Assembly: GCA_918026815.1 (NCBI GenBank)
Contig: CAKJVC010000068.1
Span: 2,046,001-2,110,000, forward strand
Direction: 5' to 3'
Source of the DNA: Chalara sp. BL73
Lineage: Eukaryota > Ascomycota > Leotiomycetes > Helotiales
DNA: 64,000 nt
Part shown: piece by piece, positions 34,791 to 45,515 of the stretch
Numbering within the stretch: position 1 is the stretch's first letter
Layout of the letters: every line of letters starts with the position of its first letter
Made by a program: the position numbers and the translations under genes
Notes under the pieces: model-generated
What the model saw: the letters and a program-made list of their open reading frames with translations, nothing else
Told to the model about the DNA's origin: nothing
Database searches by the model: none

Positions 34791-35934
34791 TTATGCACGC
34801 TCTTGGGACCGAATCTGTCATACCCAGATATCAGCTTCTTGAACCCTATCAATTAGCCAGGTGACGAACTTACGGATGCGCTCTGGGCCGTCTCTTCAAC
34901 GCCAGCATGTCCCATGTCCCGCGCAAATTGTCGTGGAATAGCTGGGCCAGGCATCATGCCGGAATCAGCTTGGTATGGATCGACAAGGGGCTGGGCCTCA
35001 GCAGGGTTAAAGAAGTGGCGGGATTGTGGGAGAGAAGGTCCGGCGCCTGACGAAGTATCGGGTTGCTCGGAGATGTTGGTGCTCTTCTTTGCAGCTCTCT
35101 TGCGGCTCTGGAAGATACCAGTGCTTCGATCAAAAGGTGGTCGGTATTCCAGCGTCCCGTCCTTTTGGAAACCATATTTTCTCAAAAGACCGGTCTGCGG
35201 CTGAGGATTCTCCACGGAATTATACGCTGGAGGGAGCGGACCAGTTAGGGCTGCTCCACGGTGGCCTCGCAGCTGGCGGAGTCGCTCCTCGAAGAAATCC
35301 TGCCGGTCGTATCAGTCTATTGAACTTGCGTGAAAATATTGTGAAAAGCTTACATGAACACGGGACCTGGAGAGCCCAAGCTCGTCGGCTACCCTTTGCT
35401 GTGTTCTTACGCCTGGGATGCTGAATTCTTTTGGCTCGAACGCCTTCCCTGGGTTATTGTAGTGCCAGGTTCTGACATGTTCATTCCATGCATCAACCAT
35501 TCGAAAGATGTGAGCATCTGGTAACTTTGGAATCGTCTAAATGAGTTAGTCAACTTGTGTCCCTAAATGAAATTCTTGCGGTGTAGAGATACCCTCTTAG
35601 CAGGAGCAGTCGAAGCGGTAGTCGAAGCTGCAGTAGAACCTGTAGCATCTGGAGCAGCTGTTGCTGCGATGACTTCAATGCCACCAGGCACGAACTTGAC
35701 TGAGATATCAGAAACCTTGAAAGGAGGACTAGCGACCTGTGGGCCAAGGCCTTCCGGTAGGATGAGATTGTCGCTGACGCTCTGGTGTGGCTGTGCTAAT
35801 GTGATATCAGGAGGCTCTAATTGTGTGGTGATGCCGACGAGCTGAGGAACATTGGAGGCAGGATCGACTTTATACCAAGTCATGACACCAAAGCCGTAGC
35901 CCCCGACTTGGATTGGCTGGTCTGGGGGGTCCAT
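34791..35934 (-). CDS. Hypothetical protein with an HTH-like segment
   Basis: Four exons (35934-35593, 35536-35354, 35299-34874, 34814-34791) join in frame to about 324 residues, starting MDPPDQPIQVGGYGFGVMTW. The N-terminal 114 residues are hydrophobic-polar mixed and end in an Ala/Thr-rich stretch (AATAAPDATGSTAASTTAS). The second exon reads LPDAHIFRMVDAWNEHVRTWH and EFSIPGVRTQQRVADELGL. The junction to exon 3 creates LSRSRVHDFFEERLRQLRG. RVADELGLSRSRVHDFFEE resembles a helix-turn-helix, with a Gly-Leu-Ser turn and a basic recognition helix. The C-terminal part contains SRKRAAKKS, a likely nuclear signal. The last exon encodes only seven residues. I know no named family; DNA binding is an inference from one short pattern. 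Confidence 0.65.
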
Positions 35935-38263
35935 GACCGTAGTATATCTGTCTCCGTTGGATGTTTCAAAGAGAGCTAAATGAGAAGGGTGTGCTGTTTG
36001 GATTTGGATGTTGTGCAGACGTATTTGAGCCGGTAGTTGTTAATTTATTTTACCTTTTTAGCTTAGGGCTGCTAGTAAAGCTTTAGTTTAGGGACGCGAC
36101 CGGGTTTCATTGCTCTTCAGAATACGGTTTTTACTCCAATAAGGAAGGACGCTTTACTAGTTGGGGACCTCGGCACGATAGTTCTATCGCCACTACAGGC
36201 TTTCTTACTCTGGCGTTAATTTTTACCAATTAGTAGAAAAGGTGACATATCCTGCCTCAGTGGGTGATTATGTTGATAGCCCCCATGTTGCAAATTGGAA
36301 AACATAGCATAGAGCATAACCTCGGTGTATCGATATCTTCAAGCTTGAACATTAGAAGTGTCATCGCGAGAACCATTAGTAACTTTCATCCATGTACGAG
36401 CCATTCTTCTCCAAAGTGTGCTTCTCGAGAGCAAGAACCCAACGTTTTACTGAGCGTAGCGCGAGTTATTATATCTAGGTACATTGCTATATATCTATTA
36501 ATTTATCAGAAGACTCAAGATCTCTAGAAGCATTAGAGTCTAGTTTAAAATTTAGTCAGTTGATCCTTTTCTGAAGGAAGATAAACAGTCCGCTCTGCCT
36601 CTGTGCACCTAGGCAGCACCAGTAGTAGCATTAATAGCGGCCAAAGTAAAGACCTACGGCCCTGGCGCACCTTGCGCAAATATTGGGCGACAGAAATATA
36701 TTTATTTGGATCCTGAATGAGGCAGAGATTGACAGGGCGTCTCCACCTATGTTTGGATAAGCAAACCTATGCCCTGGGTGTGTCATGTATTGTAAAGGTC
36801 CATCACCGAAACGAAATACGAGATAAAATTAAGCAATAAGTGCCATATTTCAATCCAAGATACAACAGTCAATTCAGCAACTGGCTTTCTTTGTTTTCTT
36901 ACCCCTTTCTAAAGGGGTTCTCGCTTCGAAGCGAGCCAATCACCGTCGCAGGCTGTCTGGAGCTCCCCTGGAAAGGTGAACCCTCAGGTGCTTTTTCCAG
37001 TCTCTAACAACTGCATTAGGTGAAAATTTATAGTTTACCTACCAACTAGAGCTTTGTAAATTACAGGCTGAGGGCGTATGAAAAGAATAATAAAAGATCC
37101 TTGTTCGGAATTTTTTGGTTTCGATACGGAACGCCTACTGTTCCACAGCTAACAAAAATGAATTTATGCGTGAAGCAGAGAAGAAAATTCTATTATCATC
37201 ATTGCGTATGAGTTTATCATATAAATTTCTCGACGTGACAGCTACATGGCCGTCAAAAGCTGAGTCCCTCAACCTTCTTGGTTGGTCTTCTCAAATCGGC
37301 AAGCACATTACTATTGATCATAGTACCCATTCTTAAGAAACTGGTGACGTTGTTTTCTGTTATCTACTCTAACTTAAACCACCTCACTCTCGACAGTAGT
37401 ATTCAAGAAGATCATGGGAAATGGACAATTCGCTGAGCACCTCGATGTTAGTCCACATTCTTATATCCCTTCACACACTGACGATACTAACAGCAAGGTC
37501 GCCTCGCTTCTTCTGCTTCTCCATCTTAATGGATATTATGTCAAGCAATCGCCTATATCTAGAAAGGGTTTGGCTCTTATCCCCAACCCCAGCCATCCAC
37601 AAACACAAATACTGCCTCAAGCCCTAAAATATCAACTTGAGTGACACATACTCACATAACCTGCCCAAATCTGTATCGCACTTTAAATTATATTATAATC
37701 ACACAGTACCCACTTATTTATGAATATGTATCCGGCAATTTTTTATTATGAACAAGTCGGCGGTTTTAAATACTGGAAGTGGCTGAAAGAAAATGCGGGT
37801 CTCGGCTTGGCACTGCTTCTCCTGGACCAAAGCAAGACTTTAGACGAGCCGCATGATGAGACTAGCGACGCATGCCTGCATGAACCCGAGGATCACGGGA
37901 TTAAAAAGAAATGGGAGCGCGGTGGTACGGCACCTATTTATGGGGGGAAGGAGAGTGAGACGAGCCCCAAGTTTGAATGAGGTGTGATGCATGACGGTCA
38001 ATGAGGATTCTGGATAAGACTAGCTAAAATAATGGACTATCACGAAGAAGCAAGCAAGACATCAACGATATTACAAACTGTAGGATTCTCAAAAGGTTAT
38101 TGCAAACAAAGGAAACTCGTTACAGCCTCGAAACATCAAAGCAAGTACAAACTGTAGGTTTCACGAAAGATAATTGCAAACAAAAGAAACTCGTTACAAG
38201 CCCGAAACTGCCACCAGCAAAGAATTTGTGCTCAGATCCTGAGCACATAGCATTCCAGAGAAT
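35935..38263. other. Intergenic, no recognised gene; holds a 74-bp tandem duplication
   Basis: About 2.3 kb with short frames only. Those at 37414-37644 and 37720-37980 (+) start with ATG but have no recognisable motif. A short palindrome, CTCGCTTCGAAGCGAG, lies near 36921-36936. The tandem duplication at 38072-38219 is listed separately. Confidence 0.4.
38072..38219. repeat. Imperfect tandem duplication, period 74 bp, two copies
   Basis: Copy 1 (38072-38145) and copy 2 (38146-38219) both start TACAAACTGTAGG and share TTGCAAACAAA, AAACTCGTTACA and a CGAAAC segment, with scattered substitutions. The pair lies just past the stop codon of the minus-strand zinc-finger gene, so it may be in that transcript's 3' UTR. 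Confidence 0.8.
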
Positions 38264-39120
38264 TCAAGTTCTCTTCACATATCCTAAATTAGCATGTTTC
38301 TTCCACAAATGCTCGGTGACCTTGTCCGCGCGACTATAGCCATCTCCCTGGCTCTTCACACATCCAGGAACAGGGCAGAGGTACTGCTGGCCGAGGTTTC
38401 CGAGATGGGTTGTGTTCTCGTGGCGGATGCGGTCGGCGTCCCTGGTGAAAGAGCGCATGCAGAAGCTGCAGTTGAAACTCGGAGGATTGATGCTGGCTAT
38501 TGGACCCATGGTCTGGAAGGAGGCAAACGTCGGTGCTGCAGCTTGGATGGGGGGTGCCAAAAAGGAGTGATCTGTAGGTCCTGGATTGGTTTGTAGTGTA
38601 GGCGCTTGCATATAAACAGATTGTAGTGGTAGTCCTGAATCGAGATAACTTATGCTGGAATTTCCCATGTATTCAGCCTCAATGCCCCATTGAGCGTCGA
38701 CTTGGAAATCATTGCAATTGCTCCATTCTGAACTTGCCCCAGCTACTAGGAGACTAGGTGTAGGCATGCTAGGAGACGGATACCATGGCAAGCTCTGGGC
38801 GCCATCAATATTTGGGTAAGTTGTGTGTTGTGGTGCAGCACTTGGAGCAGTGGCGCGCTCATTATCCCTAATACCAGTCCCCTGGGCAAGCTCAATAAGG
38901 ATTTGACCACTACTTCCTAGCACTGAATATACGGTTGGATAAGGCTGCACCAGACTGATAGCCTCAATGCTGCACAACTTTCGCCTCACACTAGCCTCAC
39001 AATTAGCAGGCTGAAAAAAAAAAAAACTCACCCAGCCTCAATGCTATCCAAATTCGGTGCACTGAAGTCTGAGATCTCCATTTGGTTGGTCGAGTCGGAA
39101 CCATGTGCTAGTTCCTGCAT
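38264..39120 (-). CDS. C2H2 zinc-finger protein, putative transcription factor
   Basis: A first exon from ATG 39120 encodes MQELAHGSDSTNQMEISDF and ends at a GTGAGT donor. The intron contains a T-run before a CAG; the exact acceptor is uncertain because several AGs follow. The second exon ends at 38264. It holds a Pro/Ala/Ser-rich region and then two C-terminal zinc fingers: CSFCMRSFTRDADRIRHENT with His ligands in the following TTH, and CPVPGCVKSQGDGYSRADK followed by HLWKKH. The paired fingers at the extreme C-terminus resemble fungal C2H2 regulators. It should act in the nucleus. Total length is about 270-285 residues. Targets cannot be inferred; the neighbours are unrelated to a pathway. 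Confidence 0.75.
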
Positions 39121-39497
39121 ATTGGGGGCGAGAGAGGGCGGGCTCGGCAAAAACTAAGGGCGACGAATAGAAGCTCTCAAGAAAGAATGAGGCTGTTGTA
39201 TGCGCAATGTTGACGGTTTGGAGGCCCAAAAATAATGTGAAGAGACGCAGAAAAGAGAGGAAATTGCTGAGGGAAAAGCCGTGTTATTATACCTGGTGAA
39301 AAGGAAGATACAGAAGCTGACGGATGACGGGTGGCTGTCGCGAGACCTTGCCCATGACATAGCCAAAGCTCTCTACTAGAGAGACGGCGTAGATCTGATC
39401 CCTCAGATGAAGAGGCCATACGTTACCTGCATTGGAGTACAAGGATATCCATAAATGAACGAATCGATCATATGTATATGTCTTTTTTTTATAGAAA
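39121..39497. other. Promoter region of the zinc-finger gene and 3' end of the DUF3632 gene
   Basis: Short minus-strand frames (39154-39419) are motif-free and may be 5' UTR of the zinc-finger gene. Nothing else was recognised. Confidence 0.4.
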
Positions 39498-40265
39498 TTA
39501 TTGCAGAGCTTCTTTCCAGATCTCTAATCTTTCCGCAGTGAAGCCAGTCCACTTCTTTTCCTTGTATTTTTCTCCTGCTCTGGCTAAAGCCCCATCAAAT
39601 TTCTTCTCCTCTGCACTCAACTTCTCGATCAATTCTCCAGCGTTCGAGAGCCACAATTTGCCAGCATCTACATCCGCCTTTTGTGGTGTCTCTTGCTCGG
39701 CTGCTGCTCGTAACGCCCATATCGCGTACAAAGAGAAGTCGAAGGGAGGCGAGGAGGAGGAAAGCGCAGTGAGCTGTGCTATGAAGCCATTTAGGTTTAC
39801 CCATTGATCCGCGGAAAAGTCACTTCTAGAGCCCGATCCTGGTGCTATTTCAATTAGTCCATGTATAGGGACTATATCTTGCGCAACTGAGAGGTCCTTA
39901 CTCCTGTTCCACGCATCTCTCACGGCAGTACCAAATAGTGGAAGGTCTTTAAATACTTCCACCTTTTCGCCCCAAATCTCTACCTTGTTCGCGGCTCCAT
40001 CAACTTCGGATAAGGACTCCTGCTGCACGGCTTTAAGGATCTTGATCAGAGCATCTTGCGACTGGTATGGCGTTTCCGCGGCCACCTCGGTGATGCTCCT
40101 CCAAGCTTGGCTTAGTGGTTCCTCGAGATCTGCCTCCTTTCCTCCTTGAGCAAAAGCCTGTTTTGTAGGCTTTGTGAGTGAGTGAGCAGCAGCAGAAGGC
40201 TCTGTCTTGGACGCAATTGCTTCCTTCAGCGCCTTGTATTCTCCTGACTGTGTTTGTGTCATCAT
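39498..40265 (-). CDS. DUF3632 family protein
   Basis: Single exon. The frame is open further upstream, but I choose the tandem ATGs at 40265/40262 (MMTQTQSGEYKALKEAIASK), giving about 255 residues. The pattern matches the fungal DUF3632 family: a helical N-terminus, then VEIWGEKVEVFKDLPLFG, TAVRDAWNRSKDL, DQWVNLNGFIAQLTA and DFSLYAIWALRAAAE. These are the family's usual landmarks (WG...DLPLFG...REAWNR...W.NLN.F.A.LT...DFSLYAIWALR). No signal peptide or membrane segment is present. No biochemical function is established for the family. An ATG further upstream at 40370 would add a basic, Ser/Arg-rich leader that could look like a mitochondrial presequence. Confidence 0.85.
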   Translation of the reverse strand: MMTQTQSGEYKALKEAIASKTEPSAAAHSLTKPTKQAFAQGGKEADLEEPLSQAWRSITEVAAETPYQSQDALIKILKAVQQESLSEVDGAANKVEIWGEKVEVFKDLPLFGTAVRDAWNRSKDLSVAQDIVPIHGLIEIAPGSGSRSDFSADQWVNLNGFIAQLTALSSSSPPFDFSLYAIWALRAAAEQETPQKADVDAGKLWLSNAGELIEKLSAEEKKFDGALARAGEKYKEKKWTGFTAERLEIWKEALQ

Positions 40266-41071
40266 GAAAGTTCTTTGGTGGATTATTCTTCTGCGATAAG
40301 AAATGTTGCAGGACCTCCAGGAATGGCTAAACGATAATGTCAATGCCCGGCGCACAATCCTACAACTCATATGGCACCATCAGAGGCGAGATCCGACACG
40401 TCATACACAATTCTATCAGGAGGACGCCGTTCTATATCAAGAAGCTCCCCTCACTGGCGATATCGCAACCATGTGGGCTTACGATTCACCATAGTTCGCT
40501 GTTTTCGGACTGCCTGTTTCGGTGCGAGTGCCGGACCGTGGGATCTGCCAAGACTTCGCTTCAGACCCCATGGGCCACTCTCGTCCAACCTTATTCGCAC
40601 GTCCTCTAATGGTTGCACATCTACCGATAAGATCAGCCTGTGAATACCTTCCCATTGAAGATGCAAAACAACCCCAAACACGCTTGCTCATGCAGGTCAC
40701 CCGCAATCTGCCCGCAGGGTCCAGTTAGCTTACCGGTATATGCGATCGAATTCAAAGTGATCAGGATCATTGCCCCGCATGGGCCACCCATCATCGGCTC
40801 TCTTGGGAGCTTTGACCAAGTTCATTGGCTATTGCCATGTTTCTATGCATAGAGACTATGATGATCTGCACAAACCTTATCAGGCACGGCGATTATGCCA
40901 GAAAAGTATCACGATGTTGACCTGAAGCTCACGAAGAGCCCAAGACTCAGTGGGAAGAAGAAGTATATCTTCCCATCTTATCCTTTCCTTAAGCAGTTGA
41001 TCTTCGTGCAACCAGCCCATCTCTTCTAGACCACTTACCTTCACTCCTGTTTTTCCAAGCAGTCTTTCAAG
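40266..41071. other. Intergenic between divergent genes
   Basis: Several overlapping short frames exist on both strands (about 40300-40850), none with a motif. The region should carry the promoters of the DUF3632 gene (-) and the ribonuclease gene (+). Confidence 0.4.
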
Positions 41072-41509
41072 ATGTACAACCCACTCACTCTCCTACCTCT
41101 ACTTCTTGCTGTCGTCTCTGCTGCTCCTCTTGAGGAACGTGCAGGCGCAACTTGCGGCACTGTTGTCTACACTGCTGCCGCAGTCAACGCTGCTTCCGTG
41201 AGGGCTTACAACCACTATAATGCGGGCACCACAGTCGGAAGCAACTCATACCCTCACACATTCAACAACAACGAAGGTTTCAGCTTTGCTGTGGCCGGGC
41301 CTTACCAGGAGTTCCCTATCTTGTCAAGCGGCGCGATTTACACTGGAGGTATGTATCTTAACCATGGTGAATGACTCTTGAATAGCCCCGTTAATCATAT
41401 AGCAGGATCTCCTGGACCTGATCGCGTTGTCATTAACACCTCTGGCAGGCAAGCCGGCACCATCACCCACACTGGTGCTAGCGGTAATGCCTTCGTCAAG
41501 TGCACTTAA
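41072..41509 (+). CDS. Secreted guanyl-specific ribonuclease (RNase T1/F1/N1 family)
   Basis: Exons 41072-41348 and 41406-41509 give 126 residues. A signal peptide ([15 protein letters not shown]) ends near Ala17-Ala18, followed by a short pro-region. The mature domain begins near [20 protein letters not shown]. All catalytic positions of RNase T1 have counterparts: Tyr60 and His62 in YPHTF, Glu80 in YQEFPIL, Arg99 in GPDRVV and His114 in ITHTGA (T1 Tyr38, His40, Glu58, Arg77, His92). Cys28 and Cys125 fit the conserved disulphide near the ends. The enzyme cleaves single-stranded RNA 3' of guanosine outside the cell, giving nucleotide scavenging. The intron splits the GG before SPGPDR. Length and motif spacing are normal for the family. 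Confidence 0.92.
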
Positions 41510-42326
41510 ATTGGTGACTCGATCAATCCCAGTGCGAGAGCCTTTGAGAATAGGAGCGCTGGAACATGGCTGGAGGATTCATTGTACATAGTTGCAGAAA
41601 GGAGAAGGAAAATAGCGTGCACGATATCAAAACTTTGCTTAAGATGCTACAAAATTGCAAGCCGGGATGCCAATCTCATAACTCAATCCAAGTTTTTTTG
41701 AAACTTTAAATTGATTTCTGGTCAAATGATCCGCTGCAGTTCCGTTCAAATTTCCTGCAACATCTAAATGCTAGCGGTAGCCAATATAAGTTCCGAATTA
41801 GGTTTGTTGGAAGAGTGTATTACGCAACATTCTAACAGATAGGAATTAACCATTGACCAATGAGAAAAGGGCACCATGGCTTCGTTGCATGTCTGTCATG
41901 CGTGACACTTGAGCAACTAAATTTTATGAAGTACCTTAACCAGTAAGCAAAGGAACTCTGCTTGCATTGCATGCGTGATGTATGCGATGGTTGAAACTCG
42001 CACATTTCGTTCTGCACCGAAACACTGGACCAATTGCGAGTAGATACATTCCAAATGTATTGTAACCACCAGCCACTAGAGCGGACTTGTATATTATCGA
42101 TTTGCTGCCCATGGCAATCCCGACCGATGAGCTCTCCTCTTTCTTCAATTTCCGCAAGAAGGAACCCTGAGACCATGTCCTGGCGGATCCCCTTTACCCG
42201 GGGACTTCTTCCATCATTTCGTCCCATGACTTCTACAATCTTGGCAAGCCCTAGGCATCGCCCGCCAGCTCCATCCCCATACCCTGCGCAACCAATACAG
42301 CGCTTAACCGTTTCAAATATACCCGC
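41510..42326. other. Intergenic, no recognised gene
   Basis: Frames on the minus strand (41832-42227) show no motif. 42240-42500 is pyrimidine-rich on the plus strand because it borders the purine-rich end of the DUF4385 pseudogene. Confidence 0.4.
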
Positions 42327-42798
42327 TCACGCCTTCCCCTCTATCTTCTCCTCAGCCTTCCAACCCCTCTGCTCCCTCAAAAACTCCCCCTTCAAAACCG
42401 CATACCCCTCATGCCGCTTACACCTCTCCCATACCCCCTGAACATCCGGCTCGTCCCCTCCTTCTCCTCCCTCCCCCGATACCCCTGACTCCTCTCCAGC
42501 TCCTTCCCGTCCCTCCCATATTTGTTGGCCCTTGATGATTCGCATACCTTTTCGCGCGTGTCATGCCCATCTAGGTGAGCTTCCGCGTCATATCCATACC
42601 CACGAAATCTCGATCTTCACAGAACTCCAGGAATATGGCGTAGAGGGCGGCGGCGGAGGAGCGCGCGATGGGGGCGGTTCGGAAGCGCTAGAGGGAGAGG
42701 AGGTATGATTTGTAGGGCTCGAAGGTCAGGACGCCTTGTTCGCCGCGGGTGATGTGGTAGGTGCAGTAGGTTGATTTTGGGGTTTTGGTGAATGTCAT
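42327..42798 (-). pseudogene. Broken DUF4385 family gene
   Basis: From ATG 42798 the reading MTFTKTPKSTYCTYHITRGE then QGVLTFEPYKSYLL follows the DUF4385 family, but the conserved Trp before RFRTAPIARSSAA is TAG (42688-42686). It continues AIFLEFCEDRDFVGMDMTRK to a second TAG (42573-42571) where the family has Gln. After MTRAKRYANH the frame shifts, and the family's C-terminal helix appears in another frame (VWERCKRHEGYAVLKGEF) to a stop at 42327. Two stops and a frameshift make it non-functional. Both stops fit C:G to T:A transitions (TGG to TAG, CAG to TAG). The middle is a Gly/Glu-rich low-complexity expansion. The family has no known function. Confidence 0.75.
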
Positions 42799-44137
42799 TT
42801 TTTTGCTTCTTGTGCGTCTTTTCCAAGACTATGGCTTTCATGTGACTCTAAGGATTAGAGGCTCAATTCATGGATGGCTGTTAGGGAGTAGGTGACGTCA
42901 TGATATATTGGGCTACTGGTTGATCACTTGCTCGTCATTTTTATGGAGTGCTTCGACATATGAGAGAGTATGCGACTTGTAAAACTTCCAAAAATATTAA
43001 AAATTGAAGATATAAAATATATCTTACTAAGGCCGGGTGCCTTAATATTCGATTGAGACACTTCCTGTGCACAGAGTCTTGGCATGTGGCTTCATGACAA
43101 AAAAGCGGCTTACTCGGCCCGTCCCTCGCTGTTACCTCAATTTATGGTCTAGAGAAGCACGAGATCCAAATTACCGAGTACGATTTCCTCTAAAACTCGG
43201 CTAGGCTCGTAATTTCTCTAAGTTTGTACGACGAAATATCTTCTAAAAAATGATTGAAATCTGATCCTTAATCCAAGCGACCTCTTTATCAAAATGTCTG
43301 ACTTGATACTGTATATCATCCTCCACGGCTGGTGGATCCCCGTTCTCCTCATTCTTTCTCGTCGCGAAGCCGCCAAAAGGCTTTAATAGTCTTGATGTCC
43401 AAAGCGTTCGCCAAGATACTTTCCCTTGCAAATGTCTTTCCCATCTTTAGGAATATTCTGACTTCAAGCCTCCTTCGAAAGCTTGGTCGTCCTCGTCTAT
43501 ACCGCCTTAGTAGCATTCTAGTATCGGTTCAAGACACTTGTCACTGTGGAAGAGACGGGTAAAATAACGGAATATGCAACTTTCCTGCACCAGCAGAACA
43601 TTTATGTCCTTGTTATCGGCCCGCTCGAATACTTGGAATCTCATCTGTAGAATATGACAACAGGTGCAGAATTCCCATTCCGTTTCTATTAACAACACAG
43701 TTTCGGCTCGGTGATTACACAGAAACTTATGTTTATGCCCGATCCCCTGTGTAAGCTGCACAAAAGCGGCATGCCGAACTTAAAAGCGGCAACCAGTCCG
43801 GTCGACAATGATCCACAACTATCTATAACTACCGCCAATTCAAGACTCCAAGCTCACGCTGAGCTAAACAAATCATATCATGTCAAATTGAAGAGAGATG
43901 CCGTTGTAGCAGTGAGCTCCGTAAGAATGGAAGATACCCCGCTTTGCCCCGCATCCTCCACCTTTGGCCCCTCGTCATCACTCTTGGGACTTCATACAAT
44001 CCGAACCAAAGCCGAAGGTATATATCTATGAGGAAGGAAATTTCTTTCTTCTAAACATCTTATTTTGATTACTTTCCTTTCAAAAAAAAAAAGAGTTTAA
44101 AAAAAGTCATCAACCCACATAGTATAAGATAGTCGTG
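42799..44137. other. Intergenic; possible gene remnants on the minus strand
   Basis: Two minus-strand frames look faintly coding: 43761-43507 and 43431-43243 (ending EDDIQYQVRHFDKEVAW...). They are separated by stops, and I recognise no family. The end of the region is the promoter of the dehydrogenase gene, with an A-run at about 44084-44104. Confidence 0.35.
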
Positions 44138-45515
44138 ATGTCTCAAACCGCTACTATGAAAGTGGTAGTCTACCAAGGTACAGCGCAAGTTTTCCTCAGG
44201 CTGAGTGATGTGGAATTAACAAATTATAGAGCCATTCAAAGTGGCAGTTGAGGAGAGACCATTGCCAAAGATAGAACATCCGGATGATTGCCTGATCAAG
44301 GTGACAACGGCAGCGATTTGCGGAAGCGATCTGCACATGTATCAGGGTCGGACCGCTGCAAAAGGCGGGCTTTGCTTTGGACATGAGAATATGGGCGTTG
44401 TCATTAAGGCCGGCGAAGGAGTAAGCTTATTGAAGGAGGGAGACAGAGTTGTTATGCCCTTTAATGTTGCGGTAAGAGTTTTGATACGTTTGCATGTATG
44501 ACCGATAATTGATGATGGTTAGGATGGAAGGTGTCGTAATTGTGAGGAGGGACGAACGGCGTTCTGTACAGGAGTTAATCCGTACGTACTGCTCGCTTTC
44601 CCCTTTTCTTTTCAGCTGTAGGTGTTAATGTTACCAAGAGGTTTCGCTGGAGGTGCGTATGGTTATGTTGCCATGGGGCCATATCAAGGTGGCCAAGCAC
44701 AGTTTCTGAGAGTGCCGTATGCGGATTTCAATTGCCTTAAGCTCCCACCAGGCACGGATTATGAGTCCGATTTTATCCTTCTTGCCGATATATTCCCTAC
44801 CGGCTGGCACGGAGTGGTCCTATCAGGTTTTAAGGCCGGAGAATCGATCGCTGTTTTCGGAGCCGGACCCGTCGGGCTTATGGCTGCGTACAGCGCTACT
44901 TTGCGTGGCGCAAGCAAAGTGTTTGTCATAGATTCTGTGAAGGAGCGGCTCGATGCTGCGAAAAAGATCGGGTGTATCGCAATCAATTTCTTAGAAAGTG
45001 ATGCGGTGGAGGCTATCATTGAGAAGAATGGAGGAATGGTGGATCGGAGTGTTGATGCAGTAGGGTATCAGGCTTCTGCCGGAGATGGAAAGAAAGAAGC
45101 GCCGAGTGTGGTGTTAGAGAATTGCATTAAGGTGACTCGTCCGACAGGTGGAATTGGTGTGCCTGGATTGTATGTTCCAAGTGATCCTGGGGCACCTGAT
45201 TCGAATAGTGGAGAGGGGAAGTTGTTGATCAGCTTTGGAAAGCTGTTTGAAAAGGTAACCTGCTCTAGCTGATATCTTGCAATTATACCATGTGCTGACA
45301 ATCACTAGGGATTGACAATTGGTACTGGTCAGTGCAATGTCAAATCGTACAATCGGTATCTTCGGGACATGATCATCTCAGGCGTTGCGAAACCATCATT
45401 TGTTGTTTCGCATGAGATTGAGATCGATGATGCTCCTCGGGCGTATGAGAAGTTTGATAGGAGGGAAGATGGATACACGAAGGTTTTGATTCATCCCAAT
45501 GGTCCCCTATCGTGA
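44138..45515 (+). CDS. Zinc-dependent alcohol dehydrogenase, glutathione-independent formaldehyde dehydrogenase-like
   Basis: Five exons (44138-44177, 44230-44471, 44523-44581, 44639-45254, 45309-45515) join in frame to about 387 residues. The medium-chain dehydrogenase layout is clear. Catalytic zinc ligands lie in AAICGSDLHMYQGR (Cys) and CFGHENMG (His, Glu). Structural-zinc cysteines lie in DGRCRNCEEGRTAFC. The Rossmann motif AVFGAGPVGLMAAYSA is followed by KVFVIDSVKERLD, whose Asp indicates NAD+ preference. PTGWHGVVLSGFKAGES and VDRSVDAVGYQA match the glutathione-independent formaldehyde dehydrogenase branch. The C-terminus reads GLTIGTGQCNVKSYNRYL. It should oxidise small alcohols or aldehydes in the cytosol. 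The exact substrate is not certain, since many fungal homologues are annotated by similarity alone. Confidence 0.92.

Noticed and set aside
36901..36940. Palindromes (CCCCTTTCTAAAGGGG and CTCGCTTCGAAGCGAG) that could be a stem-loop or operator
   Set aside because: Two short adjacent palindromes with no gene nearby; no evidence of function.
40297..40852. Cluster of overlapping open frames on both strands
   Set aside because: Frames overlap in all phases with no motif, typical of chance openness in balanced-composition intergenic DNA.
43243..43761. Two minus-strand frames with faint coding character
   Set aside because: Separated by stops, no clear splice sites or family; noted only as possible remnants.
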